From: Williamsia phyllosphaerae
GTDB lineage: Bacteria > Actinomycetota > Actinomycetes > Mycobacteriales > Mycobacteriaceae
Direction: 5' to 3'
DNA length: 64,000 nucleotides
Assembly: GCF_014635305.1 (NCBI RefSeq)
Contig: NZ_BMCS01000001.1
Coordinates: 434,001-498,000 of the forward strand
Shown: piece after piece, positions 50,924-60,878 of the stretch
How the letters are laid out: the number at the start of each line of letters is the position of its first letter
Position numbering within the stretch: the stretch's first letter is position 1
Notes under the pieces: model-generated
Database searches by the model: none
What the model was told of the DNA's origin: nothing
Seen by the model: only the letters and a program-made list of their open reading frames with translations
Made by a program: the position numbers and the translations under genes

Positions 50924-51744
50924 GCACCGTCGACACGCACGGCACATCGGCACCGGCCGACCGCCTCTCCGCGTCGGGACTGACCGTCGGGTATGCCGCC
51001 GACCCGGTGATCACCGACCTCGACGTGACCATCCCGACCGGTCGGGTCACCACCGTCATCGGCCCGAACGGCTGTGGCAAGTCGACGCTGCTGCGCACCC
51101 TGGGCCGACTGCTGACCCCACGCGCCGGGACGGTCGTCCTCGATGGCGCCGACATCGCCTCCCGTAAATCGAAGGACGTCGCCCGCACGCTCGGGTTGCT
51201 GCCGCAGAATCCCGTTGCGCCGCAGGGACTCACGGTCATCGACCTCGTCTCCCGCGGACGCCACCCGCACCAGTCCTGGTACCGGCAGTGGTCGCGTGAC
51301 GACGAGAAGGCCGTCGCGCACGCCCTGAATCTGACGTCGACCACCGAGTTGGCCGACCGCGCGGTCGACTCCCTGTCGGGGGGTCAACGGCAGCGGGTGT
51401 GGATCGCGTTGACCCTGGCGCAGGAGACCGACCTGGTGATGCTCGACGAGCCGACGACGTTCCTCGATCTCGCCCACGCCGTCGACGTGCTCGACCTGGT
51501 CAACGACCTCAGCTCCGACCACGGCAAGACCGTCGTGATGGTGCTGCACGACCTGAACCTGGCTGCGCGGTACAGCGATTCACTCGTGGTGATGCGCGAC
51601 GGGGCGATCATCCGCGAGGGTGCCCCCATCGATGTCATCACCCCCGTACTGCTCGAGGCCGCGTTCGGTCTGCAGTCGATGGTCCTCACCGACCCGGTGT
51701 CGGGTGGGCCGCTGATCGTCCCCGTGGGCCGCTCCGGTCGCTGA
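50920..51744 (+). CDS. Iron-siderophore ABC transporter ATPase
   Basis: A 274-residue ATP-binding subunit. Walker A GPNGCGKST is near 48-56, the signature LSGGQRQRVWIA near 149-160, Walker B LVMLDEPTTFLD, and a switch His in VLHDLNLA. This is the FepC/FhuC branch. ATG 50920 overlaps the permease stop by four bases. It closes the import operon, and the repeat array at 51749 follows its stop. Confidence 0.9.
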   Translation: MSTVDTHGTSAPADRLSASGLTVGYAADPVITDLDVTIPTGRVTTVIGPNGCGKSTLLRTLGRLLTPRAGTVVLDGADIASRKSKDVARTLGLLPQNPVAPQGLTVIDLVSRGRHPHQSWYRQWSRDDEKAVAHALNLTSTTELADRAVDSLSGGQRQRVWIALTLAQETDLVMLDEPTTFLDLAHAVDVLDLVNDLSSDHGKTVVMVLHDLNLAARYSDSLVVMRDGAIIREGAPIDVITPVLLEAAFGLQSMVLTDPVSGGPLIVPVGRSGR

Positions 51745-51748
51745 CCCA

Positions 51749-51928
51749 ATCCGCCAGTTGGGCACGTAAACACGCCAGTTGGGCACGTACACCCGTCGAG
51801 TGGGCGGTTGCGGACGTTCACTGGGCGGTTGCGGCGGGCGGGTATCCGTATCCGCCCAATCGCGGTCCGTATCCGCCCACTCGACGTCATTACGTGCCCA
51901 AGTGGTGGGCGTACGTGCCCAACTGGCG
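51749..51928. repeat. Array of short GTGGGCGG/GTTGGGCAC repeats, inverted halves
   Basis: The convergent gap holds about eight units of 20-24 bp. Two units CGCCAGTTGGGCACGTA and two of the form GTGGGCGGTTGCGG read forward. Two CCGTATCCGCCCA units and two TACGTGCCCAA units then read in reverse, so the left half can pair with the right half as a long hairpin. A related array is at 60879. It may act as a bidirectional terminator, but the divergent units are unlike a plain hairpin. Confidence 0.7.
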
Positions 51929-52408
51929 TCAGATGGCGATGGCGCCGGTGAGCCACCCGGCGGCGGCGAACAGTGATGCCGTCAGCTCGATCAGGATCGC
52001 CACCCCCGCGGCTCGCAGCGCCGCGATCGCACCCCGCCAGCCCGCTCGGACGTCTTGATCGCGAGCCCACTCGGCGACGAACGCACCCGCCAGGAACCCG
52101 ATCGGCAGGCCGATCACCGGGATGACGAAGAACCCGACGATGCCCGCCAGACCACCGATGAGCACCGTGCGGTTGGAGATACCGGACCGCTTCATCGATC
52201 GTCCGGCGACGAGATACTTGAGCACCGCGGCCCCGACGATGAGTACGGCAGCGCCCGCGACGACGGCCCACGCCCAGCCCCCGACGAAGAGCGCCCAGAT
52301 GACGATGGCCGCCAGCACCAGCGACGGCCCCGGCAGCATCGGGACGATGGTCCCCACCAGGCCGATCACGATCACCAGGGCGATCAGCAGCTCACCGACC
52401 GCCGACAT
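51929..52408 (-). CDS. DUF456 membrane protein
   Basis: A 159-residue membrane protein of the DUF456 family with four to five hydrophobic segments. The N-terminal LVIVIGLVGTIVPMLPGPSLVLAAIVIWAL and the glycine-rich IVGFFVIPVIGLPIGFLAGAFVAEWARD are family features. Function is unknown. It lies four bases downstream of purT and is probably co-transcribed with it. Confidence 0.82.
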   Translation of the reverse strand: MSAVGELLIALVIVIGLVGTIVPMLPGPSLVLAAIVIWALFVGGWAWAVVAGAAVLIVGAAVLKYLVAGRSMKRSGISNRTVLIGGLAGIVGFFVIPVIGLPIGFLAGAFVAEWARDQDVRAGWRGAIAALRAAGVAILIELTASLFAAAGWLTGAIAI

Positions 52409-52411
52409 CGA

Positions 52412-54115
52412 CTACTTCTCCACGCTGATGCGCCCCGACGAGATGTCCTCGTCGGTGTCGGTAGGTTCGGTCGACGCGTCCTCGTCGTCATCCCATCGCG
52501 GCAGTTCGGAACGTTCCGTGGGCTGATCGGCGCGGTCGGCGGGACGGTCCTCCCGCTCGGCGGGCACAGCGGCCTCATCGGACGAGTCCTCCGGAGGATC
52601 GACCAGGGGCGGGTCACCGGCCTGGGCCCGCCGGGCGATCGACTCGACCGAGATCCGGTCGGTGGCCGGGGTCGGCTGCACCGGGGGCTGCTGCACCGGG
52701 TTCTGGGCGGGCGGCGGCCGATTCGTGGCGGCGATCGCCTCGGTCGCCCCCGCCGGAGCAGGCGCGGACGGACGGACCCCGCTGATCGGGCGCACCAACC
52801 CGGCCGCATCGGTGGCGCGACGACGAGCACCCTTGACGTCGTCGGCGGTCGCCACGACGACGCCCATCCGACGTCGCCGGTAGCTCTCCGGCTTGCCGAA
52901 CAGTCGGATGTCGGTCTCCGGGATCGTCAGTGCCGCAGCGACGTTCTCGAACGCGATGCCCGGCTCGTCGCGGCCGCCGTAGATGACCGCGGACGCACCG
53001 GGGCTCGCCAGGGTGACGTCGACGGGCAGGCCGAGAATGGCCCGCGCGTGCATCTCGAACTCGGAGAGTCGCTGCGTCGCCAGGGTGACCAGACCGGTGT
53101 CGTGCGGACGCGGGCTGACCTCGGAGAAGTAGACGTCATCGCCCTTGACGAACATCTCGACGCCGAAAACGCCGCGCCCGCCGAGCTTCCCGTCGCCCAA
53201 CGCGGTCGCGATCCGGGCCGCGATCGACATCGCCGCGCCGTGGGCGGCCGCGCTCATCGCCTGCGGCTGCCAGCTCTCGACGTAGTCGCCGCGTTCCTGC
53301 CGGTGACCGATGGGCGCGCAGAAGTGCGTCGTGAGCCGACCCGTCGCCGGATCGACGGCGCGCACGGTCAGAAGCGTTATCTCGTAGTCGAAGTCGACGA
53401 ACCCCTCGACGATGACCCGCCCGCCGGACACCCGCGCACCGGATGCGGCGGTCTGCCACGCCGCGTCGAGATCCTCGGGGCCGCGCAGCATCGACTGCCC
53501 CTTGCCCGACGACGACATGGTCGGCTTCACCAGACACGGGTAGCCCACGCGCTCGGCGGCCGACGCCAGCTGCTCGGGGGAATCGGCGAACGCGTACGCC
53601 GAGGTCGGCAGCCCGAGCTGCTCGTCGGCCAGGCGCCGGATGCCCTCGCGATTCATCGTCAACGACGTCGCCCGCGCAGTGGGGATCACCTCGGTGATCC
53701 CACGACGCTCGGCCTCGACGAGCGCGCTGGTGGCGATCGCCTCGATCTCGGGGACGACGTAGTCGGGACGCTGGTCCTCGATGAGTCCGAGCAGCGCATC
53801 GGGGTCGGTCATGTCCATGACGAAGCCGTGATGGGCGACCTGATGGCCGGGCGCGTTGTGGTATCGATCGACGGCGATCACCTCGACGCCCAGACGCTGG
53901 AACGCGATCACCACCTCCTTGCCGAGCTCACCGGCGCCGAGCAGCATCACGCGGGTCGCCGACGGCGACAACGGCGTGCCGATCCGTGACGAGATCCCCG
54001 TGGGCGCGGGACCGGGCGGCGGTCCGGGTCGCACGGGCGAGCGCGGCGGCTGCGGGGCGGGACGGGGCGGGCCCGCCTTCGGTCCGTCGGGAGTGTTCAT
54101 GGCTTCGGGGGTCAT
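52412..54115 (-). CDS. purT: Formate-dependent GAR transformylase with disordered tails
   Basis: A 567-residue PurT, an ATP-grasp enzyme that formylates glycinamide ribonucleotide with formate in purine synthesis. The core spans about residues 55-440 ([51 protein letters not shown]). E. coli PurT has 392 residues. Here the N-terminus has a Pro/Gly-rich tail of about 50, and the C-terminus an acidic, Pro-rich tail of about 125 residues, both probably disordered. ATG 54100 is an alternative start. Confidence 0.88.
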   Translation of the reverse strand: MTPEAMNTPDGPKAGPPRPAPQPPRSPVRPGPPPGPAPTGISSRIGTPLSPSATRVMLLGAGELGKEVVIAFQRLGVEVIAVDRYHNAPGHQVAHHGFVMDMTDPDALLGLIEDQRPDYVVPEIEAIATSALVEAERRGITEVIPTARATSLTMNREGIRRLADEQLGLPTSAYAFADSPEQLASAAERVGYPCLVKPTMSSSGKGQSMLRGPEDLDAAWQTAASGARVSGGRVIVEGFVDFDYEITLLTVRAVDPATGRLTTHFCAPIGHRQERGDYVESWQPQAMSAAAHGAAMSIAARIATALGDGKLGGRGVFGVEMFVKGDDVYFSEVSPRPHDTGLVTLATQRLSEFEMHARAILGLPVDVTLASPGASAVIYGGRDEPGIAFENVAAALTIPETDIRLFGKPESYRRRRMGVVVATADDVKGARRRATDAAGLVRPISGVRPSAPAPAGATEAIAATNRPPPAQNPVQQPPVQPTPATDRISVESIARRAQAGDPPLVDPPEDSSDEAAVPAEREDRPADRADQPTERSELPRWDDDEDASTEPTDTDEDISSGRISVEK

Positions 54116-54125
54116 CCGATCTGGG

Positions 54126-54434
54126 TCATCCGAGTTGGGCGTGCACGTAGCACCAGCGCCAGGTCTCGCCCGGTTCCGCCGATCGCATCACCGGGTGGTG
54201 GGTGGACTTGTGGTGGGCGGTCGCGTGCTTCCGCGGGCTCGAATCGCAGCAACCGATGTATCCGCAGCCCAGGCAGCGTCGCAGATGCGCCCAGTGCTCG
54301 ACGCCCTCCTCCGCGCAGCCGTGGCAGGTGTCCTGCGGGCCCGTGATCGGGTCGTCGGTGGGATCGGCGGCCGTCGCGAGAAGGTCGTCGCATCCCTCGG
54401 GTTCGACATCGCTGGGGCCGATGAGTCGGTGCAT
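54126..54434 (-). CDS. UBP-type zinc-finger protein
   Basis: A 102-residue protein with a Zf-UBP domain. The cysteine/histidine ligands are in [29 protein letters not shown], then [13 protein letters not shown] and WRWCYVH. In eukaryotes this domain binds ubiquitin ends; in actinobacteria it occurs alone with no known partner. ATG 54434 is chosen although its ribosome-binding site is weak. It precedes purT on the same strand by 10 bp. Confidence 0.8.
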   Translation of the reverse strand: MHRLIGPSDVEPEGCDDLLATAADPTDDPITGPQDTCHGCAEEGVEHWAHLRRCLGCGYIGCCDSSPRKHATAHHKSTHHPVMRSAEPGETWRWCYVHAQLG

Positions 54435-54546
54435 CACCGAGCGTCTGATAGATCGCACCCGATCATTGTCCCGTATCTTTGACGCGTTCGGCCACCCGGT
54501 GACGACCCCCGGGCCCGAGCGGTCGCCGTAGGGAGAGGCAGCACTC

Positions 54547-56151
54547 GTGGATTCCGCACTGCTCGTCGTGATCGTGGTGTCGTTGGCCATCGCCGCACTG
54601 TCGCGGCGATATCAGTTCGCGTCGCCTCTCGTCCTGGTGCTGTGCGGACTCGGGGTGTGCTGGATCCCCGGTCTCCCGACCCCCGAACTCGACCCCGACG
54701 TCGTGCTGTTCGTGATCCTGCCGCCGCTGCTCTACTCGGCCGCCCAGGACAGTTCCTACGTCGCGCTGCGCAAGAACATGCGAGCCGTCGGCCTCCTCGC
54801 GGTCGCGCTGCCGCTGGTCAGCGCGGTGGTCGTCGGCTTCGTGGCCTACTGGTCGCTGCCCCAGCTCCCGTTGGCCGCGGCGCTGGTCCTCGGCGCGGTC
54901 GTCGCTCCCCCGGACGCGGTGTCGGCCACCGCCATCGGACGGCGCCTCGGTCTGCCGCGGCGGATGACGACGTTGCTCGGGGGCGAGAGCCTGCTCAACG
55001 ACGCGACCGCGTTGACCGCCTACCGGTTGGCGTTGGGCGCAGCGGTGGGTGCCACCACCACCGCGTGGGGCGGCATCGTGCTCTTCGCGGAGGCCGCGAT
55101 CGGTGGTGTGTTGGTCGGCCTCGTCGCGGGTGTCGTCATCGCCAAGGTCCGACAGTGGCTCACCGATCCGCCGATGGAGACCGCACTCGGCATCGTGATC
55201 CCCTTCGCGACGTACTTCGTCGCCGAGGAACTGCATGCCTCGGGCGTCATCGCCGTCGTCGTGGTCGGGCTCTACCTCGGGCAACGCTCGGCGCGCGAGG
55301 GCTACGCGACACGACTGCAGGACACCGCGGTGTGGCGCTCCATCGACGTCATGCTCGAGTCCTTCGTCTTCCTGCTCATCGGTCTGCAGCTCCCCGAGGT
55401 CCTCGACGGGCTCAAGGGCCGGTCGGTGGGGGTCATCATCTGGTCGGGCGTCGCGGTCCTGGCCACGGTGATCATCGTGCGAATCCTGTGGATGTTCCCG
55501 GCGACGTATCTGCCGCGGCTGCTCTCCCGCCGAATACGCGACCGCGAGCCGGCGCCGACCCCGGGCTCGGTCTTCGTCATCGCGTGGTCGGGCATGCGCG
55601 GTGTGGTCAGCCTCGCCGCCGCGTTCGCCATCCCGCTCACCACCGACGACAACATGCCGTTCCCGGCGCGCGACGAGATCATCTTCCTGACGTTCGTCGT
55701 GGTGGTCGGCACGCTGTTGATCCAGGGCACGACGCTGCCGTTGCTGATCCGGGTCCTCGGTGTCCACAGCGACGAACGGCGGACCGATCTGCTCGCACTC
55801 GCCGCGGCGCAGGACCGGGCCGGACGCGCGGCCGGCAAGCGTCTCGAGGAGATGGCCGAGGAGATCCCCGACAACGACGCCATGCACGAGCAGGTGCAGA
55901 TCCTGCAGCGCTGGATCCGGTCGCGGAAGAACCTCGCGTGGGAGGAACTCGGGCGCGGCGAGGAGGAGCTCGGCGAGAGTCCCACGGTGGCGTTCGGGCG
56001 GATGCGTACCGAGCTGCTGCAGGTCCAGCGCGAGGTGTTCATCAACGAACGCGACGCCGGCCGCATCGACGACGAGGTGTTGCGCGGCGTGCTGCGCCAA
56101 CTCGACCTCGCCGAGGGGCTGTCGGACCGGTCGGGCAGGAAGCGCGACTGA
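54547..56151 (+). CDS. Na+/H+ antiporter (CPA1/NhaP type)
   Basis: A 534-residue antiporter with twelve hydrophobic segments and a C-terminal cytoplasmic tail of about 130 residues. The ion-binding region VVAPPDAVSATAIGRRLGLP and GGESLLNDATAL are CPA1 hallmarks. WSGMRGVVSLAAAFAIPL is the third family motif. It exchanges cytoplasmic Na+ or K+ for protons. GTG 54547 follows GGGAGAGG. Confidence 0.88.
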   Translation: MDSALLVVIVVSLAIAALSRRYQFASPLVLVLCGLGVCWIPGLPTPELDPDVVLFVILPPLLYSAAQDSSYVALRKNMRAVGLLAVALPLVSAVVVGFVAYWSLPQLPLAAALVLGAVVAPPDAVSATAIGRRLGLPRRMTTLLGGESLLNDATALTAYRLALGAAVGATTTAWGGIVLFAEAAIGGVLVGLVAGVVIAKVRQWLTDPPMETALGIVIPFATYFVAEELHASGVIAVVVVGLYLGQRSAREGYATRLQDTAVWRSIDVMLESFVFLLIGLQLPEVLDGLKGRSVGVIIWSGVAVLATVIIVRILWMFPATYLPRLLSRRIRDREPAPTPGSVFVIAWSGMRGVVSLAAAFAIPLTTDDNMPFPARDEIIFLTFVVVVGTLLIQGTTLPLLIRVLGVHSDERRTDLLALAAAQDRAGRAAGKRLEEMAEEIPDNDAMHEQVQILQRWIRSRKNLAWEELGRGEEELGESPTVAFGRMRTELLQVQREVFINERDAGRIDDEVLRGVLRQLDLAEGLSDRSGRKRD

Positions 56152-56160
56152 GGACTCGGC

Positions 56161-57723
56161 TCAGGCAGGCTCGGTGACCGGGGTGTGGGCCGCGAACACC
56201 GTGGTCTCCTCGGACCGGCCACGCAGGGTCTGGCTCTCCAGTCGCTCCCAGTGCTCGCTCTCCGCCGCCGCCGCATCCACCGCGCGCTGTGAGGCCAGCG
56301 GTCGGGTCGGGTCGCGCTTGGCCAGTTCCGACAACCGCGCCGACTCGTTCACGGCGTCGCCGATGACGGTGTACTCGAATCGCTGGATCGCACCGACGTT
56401 GCCCGCGACGACCGGGCCGTAACTGACGCCGATGCCGGCACTCAGTTCCGGGATCTCCTCGGCCAGGCGCCGGGAGATCTCCCGGCTCGCCGACAGGGCC
56501 GCACCGGCGCTGTCGGCGAGGTCGATGGGCGCTCCGAACACCGCGAGCACGGCGTCGCCCTCGAACTTGTTGACCAGCCCGCTGCGCTCCTCGACCTCCT
56601 GGACGATGACCGCGAAGAACCGGTTGAGGATCGTGACGACCTCCGACGGCGGCCGATCGGACGCGAGCTTGGTGGAGCCGATGACGTCGACGAACACCAC
56701 CGCCACCGTGCGTTCCATGCCGCCGAGCTCGGGGTCGCGGCTCAGTGCGGCCTCGGCGACGTCCTTGCCGACGTGTCGACCGAACAGGTCCTGCAGCCGT
56801 TCGCGCTCCTGCAGTCCGGTGACCATGGAGTTGAACCCGGCCTGCAGCTCACCGAGCTCGGTGCCGTCGAAGATGACCACGTCGACGTCGGTGGCTCCCG
56901 CGCTGACCTTCTTCATCCCGTTGCGCACGCTGCGGACCGGCGCCACCACCTGGGACGTGTTGAGGACGGTGAGCAGCAAGCCGGTGAACAGGGCGGTGGC
57001 CACGAGCACGGTGATGCCGACGAACACATCGGTCTTGGAGGTCTGATCGCGCAGCAGCGAGAAGGTCACCACGAAGAACATGCCGACGATCGGGATACCG
57101 GATCCGACCATCCACGAGATGAGAGCACGGGTCCGCAACGCACTGCGCTTGCGGCGCAACTGGAGGTCGGCGGTGATGATCTGGGCTGCGACCGGTCGCA
57201 GCGAGAACTCGCTGAGCAGGTAGGAGATGGCACAGACCACGGTGCCGCTCAGCCCGACCACGAGGAACACCTTGGGGATGAGGCTGGGGTCGAGGACGCC
57301 GTAGGAGATGGTGAACAAGATGACCGCGCCGATCCAGAAGATCGACTGGAAGGCGGTCAGCTTCCACGGGATTCGCCGCGCCTTGCGGGCCTCGCGCGGG
57401 GTGGGGATGCGGTCCTGGATCGACCATCGGAGCTGGCGGACGATGATCGTCGTGCCGACCACCGCACCGATGAGCAGGGCGCACCCGATGTAGATGGGCA
57501 ACGCGATGAAGTTGACCCACCAGAACTTCTCGTCGAACACGCTGGGTTCGGGGATGCCGACGCTCGCCAGCACGACCGCCATGACCGCGCCGATCGCGTT
57601 GGACAGCAGGATCGACCCGGTCAGCAGGATCTGGATGCGGATGCGCTGGATGCGCGGACTGTCTTTCGTGGAGCCCAACAGGATCGAGCCGTAGTCGGCG
57701 TCCCTGCGGTTCAACAGGCGCAT
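56161..57723 (-). CDS. Membrane adenylyl cyclase with HAMP domain
   Basis: A 520-residue class III nucleotidyl cyclase. Six N-terminal helices are followed by a HAMP region (VVAPVRSVRNGMKKV near 290) and the cyclase domain. The catalytic set is present: metal-binding Asp in VFVDVIGS and EGDAVLAVF, substrate Lys in NKFEG, and Asp/Asn/Arg in VIGDAVNESAR. This layout matches M. tuberculosis Rv1318c-Rv1320c. It makes cAMP at the membrane. ATG 57723 has AGGGGAG upstream. Confidence 0.87.
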   Translation of the reverse strand: MRLLNRRDADYGSILLGSTKDSPRIQRIRIQILLTGSILLSNAIGAVMAVVLASVGIPEPSVFDEKFWWVNFIALPIYIGCALLIGAVVGTTIIVRQLRWSIQDRIPTPREARKARRIPWKLTAFQSIFWIGAVILFTISYGVLDPSLIPKVFLVVGLSGTVVCAISYLLSEFSLRPVAAQIITADLQLRRKRSALRTRALISWMVGSGIPIVGMFFVVTFSLLRDQTSKTDVFVGITVLVATALFTGLLLTVLNTSQVVAPVRSVRNGMKKVSAGATDVDVVIFDGTELGELQAGFNSMVTGLQERERLQDLFGRHVGKDVAEAALSRDPELGGMERTVAVVFVDVIGSTKLASDRPPSEVVTILNRFFAVIVQEVEERSGLVNKFEGDAVLAVFGAPIDLADSAGAALSASREISRRLAEEIPELSAGIGVSYGPVVAGNVGAIQRFEYTVIGDAVNESARLSELAKRDPTRPLASQRAVDAAAAESEHWERLESQTLRGRSEETTVFAAHTPVTEPA

Positions 57724-57831
57724 GGCTCCCCTGATCAGCGGCATGCGCTGCGGCACTCCCGCAGCGTCTGCGAGCAATCTACCGGGCTGTCAACAGCGCC
57801 AGAGCGTTTACCGTATGTCACGCTGTGATTC

Positions 57832-59241
57832 ATGGTTCGCGGATACGGCGGCGGTCGACAACCCGACGACTTGGACCGGAGTGGACGGTGGCTGCGCCGT
57901 GATGCTCGGCGTGCCGCCGCAGGAACGCTGCACGACATAGACGCTCGCGCGTCGCGTCGGCTCCGCCGGCTGGTGGCGCACGCGCAGTCGGATTCGCCGT
58001 TGTTCGCCGAGCTCTACCGCGGCATCGACCCCGACAGCGTCACCATCGAGGATCTGCCCATCACTCACAAGGCGTCGCTGATGGCCGAGCTGGACCGATG
58101 GTGCACAGACCGACGGATAACCGTCGACGCCCTCGATGCGTTCGTCCGCGAAGACGCACCCGTCGGCACCCGTTTCCTCGGAGAGTTTCTCTACAGCGAA
58201 ACATCTGGCACGACTGGGATCCCAGGCCGTTTCGTCACCGAGGACGCAGCTCTCGCGGTGGTCGACTCACTCGGATTCCGTGTTCCGAGACCCTCTCTGC
58301 GGGCCATCGCCCGCGCCGTGCGGAAGCATGGGCGCACAGTCGAGATCGTGAGCATCGACGGTCACCACATGGGCCCGCCTCGCTACCACAATCAGCAGAA
58401 CGGACCCAATCCGCGATCGTTGCGGCTCTCGGTTCTCGACCCCATCGCTCAGATCGCCCGTGCAGTTGATGATTTCGATCCGGTGACCATCGGGGGGTAC
58501 TCGTCGATCCTCGGTGCGCTCGCGGCAGAACAGCTTGCCGGTCGACTTCATACCGAACCCGCGGTCCTCATGCCCATCTCCGAATCGATGACCCCCGAGG
58601 TGCGCGCACTGATGGACCGGGCATGGCCGGATGCGCAGATCATCGACCGGTACGTCGCCACCGAGGCCATGTTCATCGCGGCGCGATGTCGCTCGGGCTG
58701 GCACCACCTCAACTCCGACTGGATCATCCTCGAGCCGATCGACGCCGACGGTCGACCGACTCCGACGGGCGAGGTGTCGCACTCGACGTTGCTGACCACC
58801 CTGAACCGTCGAGTGCAGCCGATCATCCGGTACACCATGGGTGACGCAATACTCGTGCGGCCCGACCCGTGCGAATGTGGGAGTGCGCTGACGGCGTTCG
58901 AGATCCACGGTCGTTCGGGTGAGCTCATATCGTTCCACACCGCTGCTGGGCGCACCCTGATATCGCCGCTCGCACTGTCGGTGCTGCTTAGTCACATACC
59001 CGGCGTCTGGCAGCTCCAGGTGGTCCGCGACGCGCCCACCCATATCACCGTGCGGCTGTCTACGACGCCGGGCGCCGACCCCGCCGCGAGCGGGCGGGAC
59101 GCCACGAGGGCACTACGCGACTTCCTCGATGCCGCAGGGCTCCGGTCCGTCGATGTCGAACTGGGATCCGAAGCCCCGCAGCGCACCCCGGGTGGCAAGT
59201 TCCTACGCGTCGTCGACCTCGTCGGTGGTCCGAGGCGCTGA
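57832..59241 (+). CDS. PaaK-like adenylate-forming ligase
   Basis: A 469-residue ANL-type ligase resembling phenylacetate-CoA ligase and coenzyme F390 synthetase. The AMP-binding loop reads YSETSGTTGIPGRF near residues 120-133. YVATEAMFIAARC and IIRYTMGDAIL follow, with PDPCECGSAL as a zinc-binding-like turn. The C-terminal GGKFLRVV carries the catalytic-lysine position. It is divergent from the cyclase. The acid substrate is unknown; synthesis of a cell-envelope component is as likely as catabolism. Confidence 0.78.
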   Translation: MVRGYGGGRQPDDLDRSGRWLRRDARRAAAGTLHDIDARASRRLRRLVAHAQSDSPLFAELYRGIDPDSVTIEDLPITHKASLMAELDRWCTDRRITVDALDAFVREDAPVGTRFLGEFLYSETSGTTGIPGRFVTEDAALAVVDSLGFRVPRPSLRAIARAVRKHGRTVEIVSIDGHHMGPPRYHNQQNGPNPRSLRLSVLDPIAQIARAVDDFDPVTIGGYSSILGALAAEQLAGRLHTEPAVLMPISESMTPEVRALMDRAWPDAQIIDRYVATEAMFIAARCRSGWHHLNSDWIILEPIDADGRPTPTGEVSHSTLLTTLNRRVQPIIRYTMGDAILVRPDPCECGSALTAFEIHGRSGELISFHTAAGRTLISPLALSVLLSHIPGVWQLQVVRDAPTHITVRLSTTPGADPAASGRDATRALRDFLDAAGLRSVDVELGSEAPQRTPGGKFLRVVDLVGGPRR

Positions 59242-59272
59242 TCGCCGTGACCACCCCGCCGACCGTGACGAT

Positions 59273-60820
59273 TCATTCGCGCGGGATCACCGTGCGATGC
59301 AGCAACTTTCCGCTGGTGTCGCACAGGTCGACGGTGAACGTGCCACCAAGGCCGTCGATGCGCACCTCGCCGAAGTGCTGGAACTCCGTCGTGATGGGTG
59401 AGACGTTCGCGGTGGTCGGGGCGTGGACGAAGACCTGGTCGATGCCGAACGTGCCGTCGAGCTTGCCCGCCGGGAACGCGCCCGCGTGCAACGGCCCGGA
59501 GACGAACTCCCAGAACGGGTGGAAGTCGGTGAACGCGGCGCGCGAGGGGTCGTATCGGTTGGCCGCGGTGTAGTGGACGTCCGCGGTCAGCCACACGACG
59601 TTGCGGACACGCTTGGTGCGCGAGAGGATCTGCGCCAGTTCGGTTTCGCGACCCAGCGGCTTGCCGTTGTCGCCCTGGCCGACCGCCTCGATACCGTCCT
59701 TGTCGCCGTAGGTGGTGTCGGGGACGACGATCCCGAGCGGTAGGTCGTTGGCGACGATCTTCCACACCGCGCGGGATGAGTTGAGGCCGTCGACCAGCCA
59801 ACGCGCCTGCCGCGCGCCGAGAATGTGTCCGGACTGTTTGCGGGCGTTGGAATTCGAGTCCTTGTAGCTGCGCATGTCGAGGACGAAGATGTCGAGCAGC
59901 GGACCGTAGGACACCTTGCGGTAGACGCGGCCGTCGACGGCGTCGACGCGGCTGACCGGCTGCCACTCGTGGAAGGCCTGCAGCGCGCGGGCCGAGAGCA
60001 CGTCGGCCCGCTTCTCCTGCGTGTACGCGGGGTTGGCGACGATCTCGCCGGGGAACCAGTTGTTGAACGTCTCGTGGTCGTCCCACTGGACGAGCTGGGT
60101 GGTCGATGCGGCGAACCGACGGTAGTTGCGGTCGGTCATGTTGTAGTTGTAATTGCCGCGGTATTGGTCCAGCGTCTGGGCCACATCGGATTTGGCCTCG
60201 GTGACCACGTTGCGCCAGACGCGACCGTCGTCGAGCGTGACGGTCTCTTTCAACGGTCCGTCGGCGTAGACGGTGTCGCCGGAGTGGATGAACAGGTCGG
60301 CGTTCCGGTCGGCCAGTGTGGAGAACCCGTGCAGTCCACCGATGGCCTCGTTGATGCCCCAGCCCTGGCCGACGACGTCGCCGGACCAGTTGAGTTTCAC
60401 CGCCCCCGGCAGCAGGGGCGCGGTCCGGAAGGTGCCGGTCAGCGGCTGCGATCGGGTGCCGCGGTCGGACAAGAGCGTGACCCGGTAGTGGATGGTGGCG
60501 CCCGCGGGATGACCGGTGACGCGAACGCGTCCGGTGCCATCGGTGGCCGGGGTCAGCAGTGGACCGGTGAAGCGGCGCGGGAACGCGAAGTTCTCGAACA
60601 GCGAGGTCTCGACGATCATCCGCGCCGGACTGTCCGAGCGCGCCCAGATCAGCGCGCCGTCGGTGCGTGGGTCACCGGAGGCTATGCCGTGCGACAGCGT
60701 GGGCCGTGCGCGGATGAGCGCCGGCGCCGCAGAGGCCTGTGGGGTGAGCAATCCGCTCGCGGGGACCAGCAGTCCGGCAGCGGCGGACGAACGCAGCAGA
60801 GCACGACGAGAGACAGACAT
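59273..60820 (-). CDS. phoD: Tat-exported PhoD-type alkaline phosphatase
   Basis: A 515-residue secreted phosphodiesterase/alkaline phosphatase. ATG 60820 gives a Tat signal SVSRRALLRSSAAAGLLVPASG at residues 2-23. The mature enzyme has NWSGDVVGQ, HSGDTVYADGP, WDDHETFNNW and the LDMRSYKD region of the calcium/iron metallophosphatase active site. It releases phosphate from esters outside the membrane, usually when phosphate is scarce; no Pho box was identified. Confidence 0.87.
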   Translation of the reverse strand: MSVSRRALLRSSAAAGLLVPASGLLTPQASAAPALIRARPTLSHGIASGDPRTDGALIWARSDSPARMIVETSLFENFAFPRRFTGPLLTPATDGTGRVRVTGHPAGATIHYRVTLLSDRGTRSQPLTGTFRTAPLLPGAVKLNWSGDVVGQGWGINEAIGGLHGFSTLADRNADLFIHSGDTVYADGPLKETVTLDDGRVWRNVVTEAKSDVAQTLDQYRGNYNYNMTDRNYRRFAASTTQLVQWDDHETFNNWFPGEIVANPAYTQEKRADVLSARALQAFHEWQPVSRVDAVDGRVYRKVSYGPLLDIFVLDMRSYKDSNSNARKQSGHILGARQARWLVDGLNSSRAVWKIVANDLPLGIVVPDTTYGDKDGIEAVGQGDNGKPLGRETELAQILSRTKRVRNVVWLTADVHYTAANRYDPSRAAFTDFHPFWEFVSGPLHAGAFPAGKLDGTFGIDQVFVHAPTTANVSPITTEFQHFGEVRIDGLGGTFTVDLCDTSGKLLHRTVIPRE

Positions 60821-60878
60821 GGCTCGAATCGTTGCCCACGAAAACGAACAGGAGGTGAACCCCGGCCCCGCCTTCATA

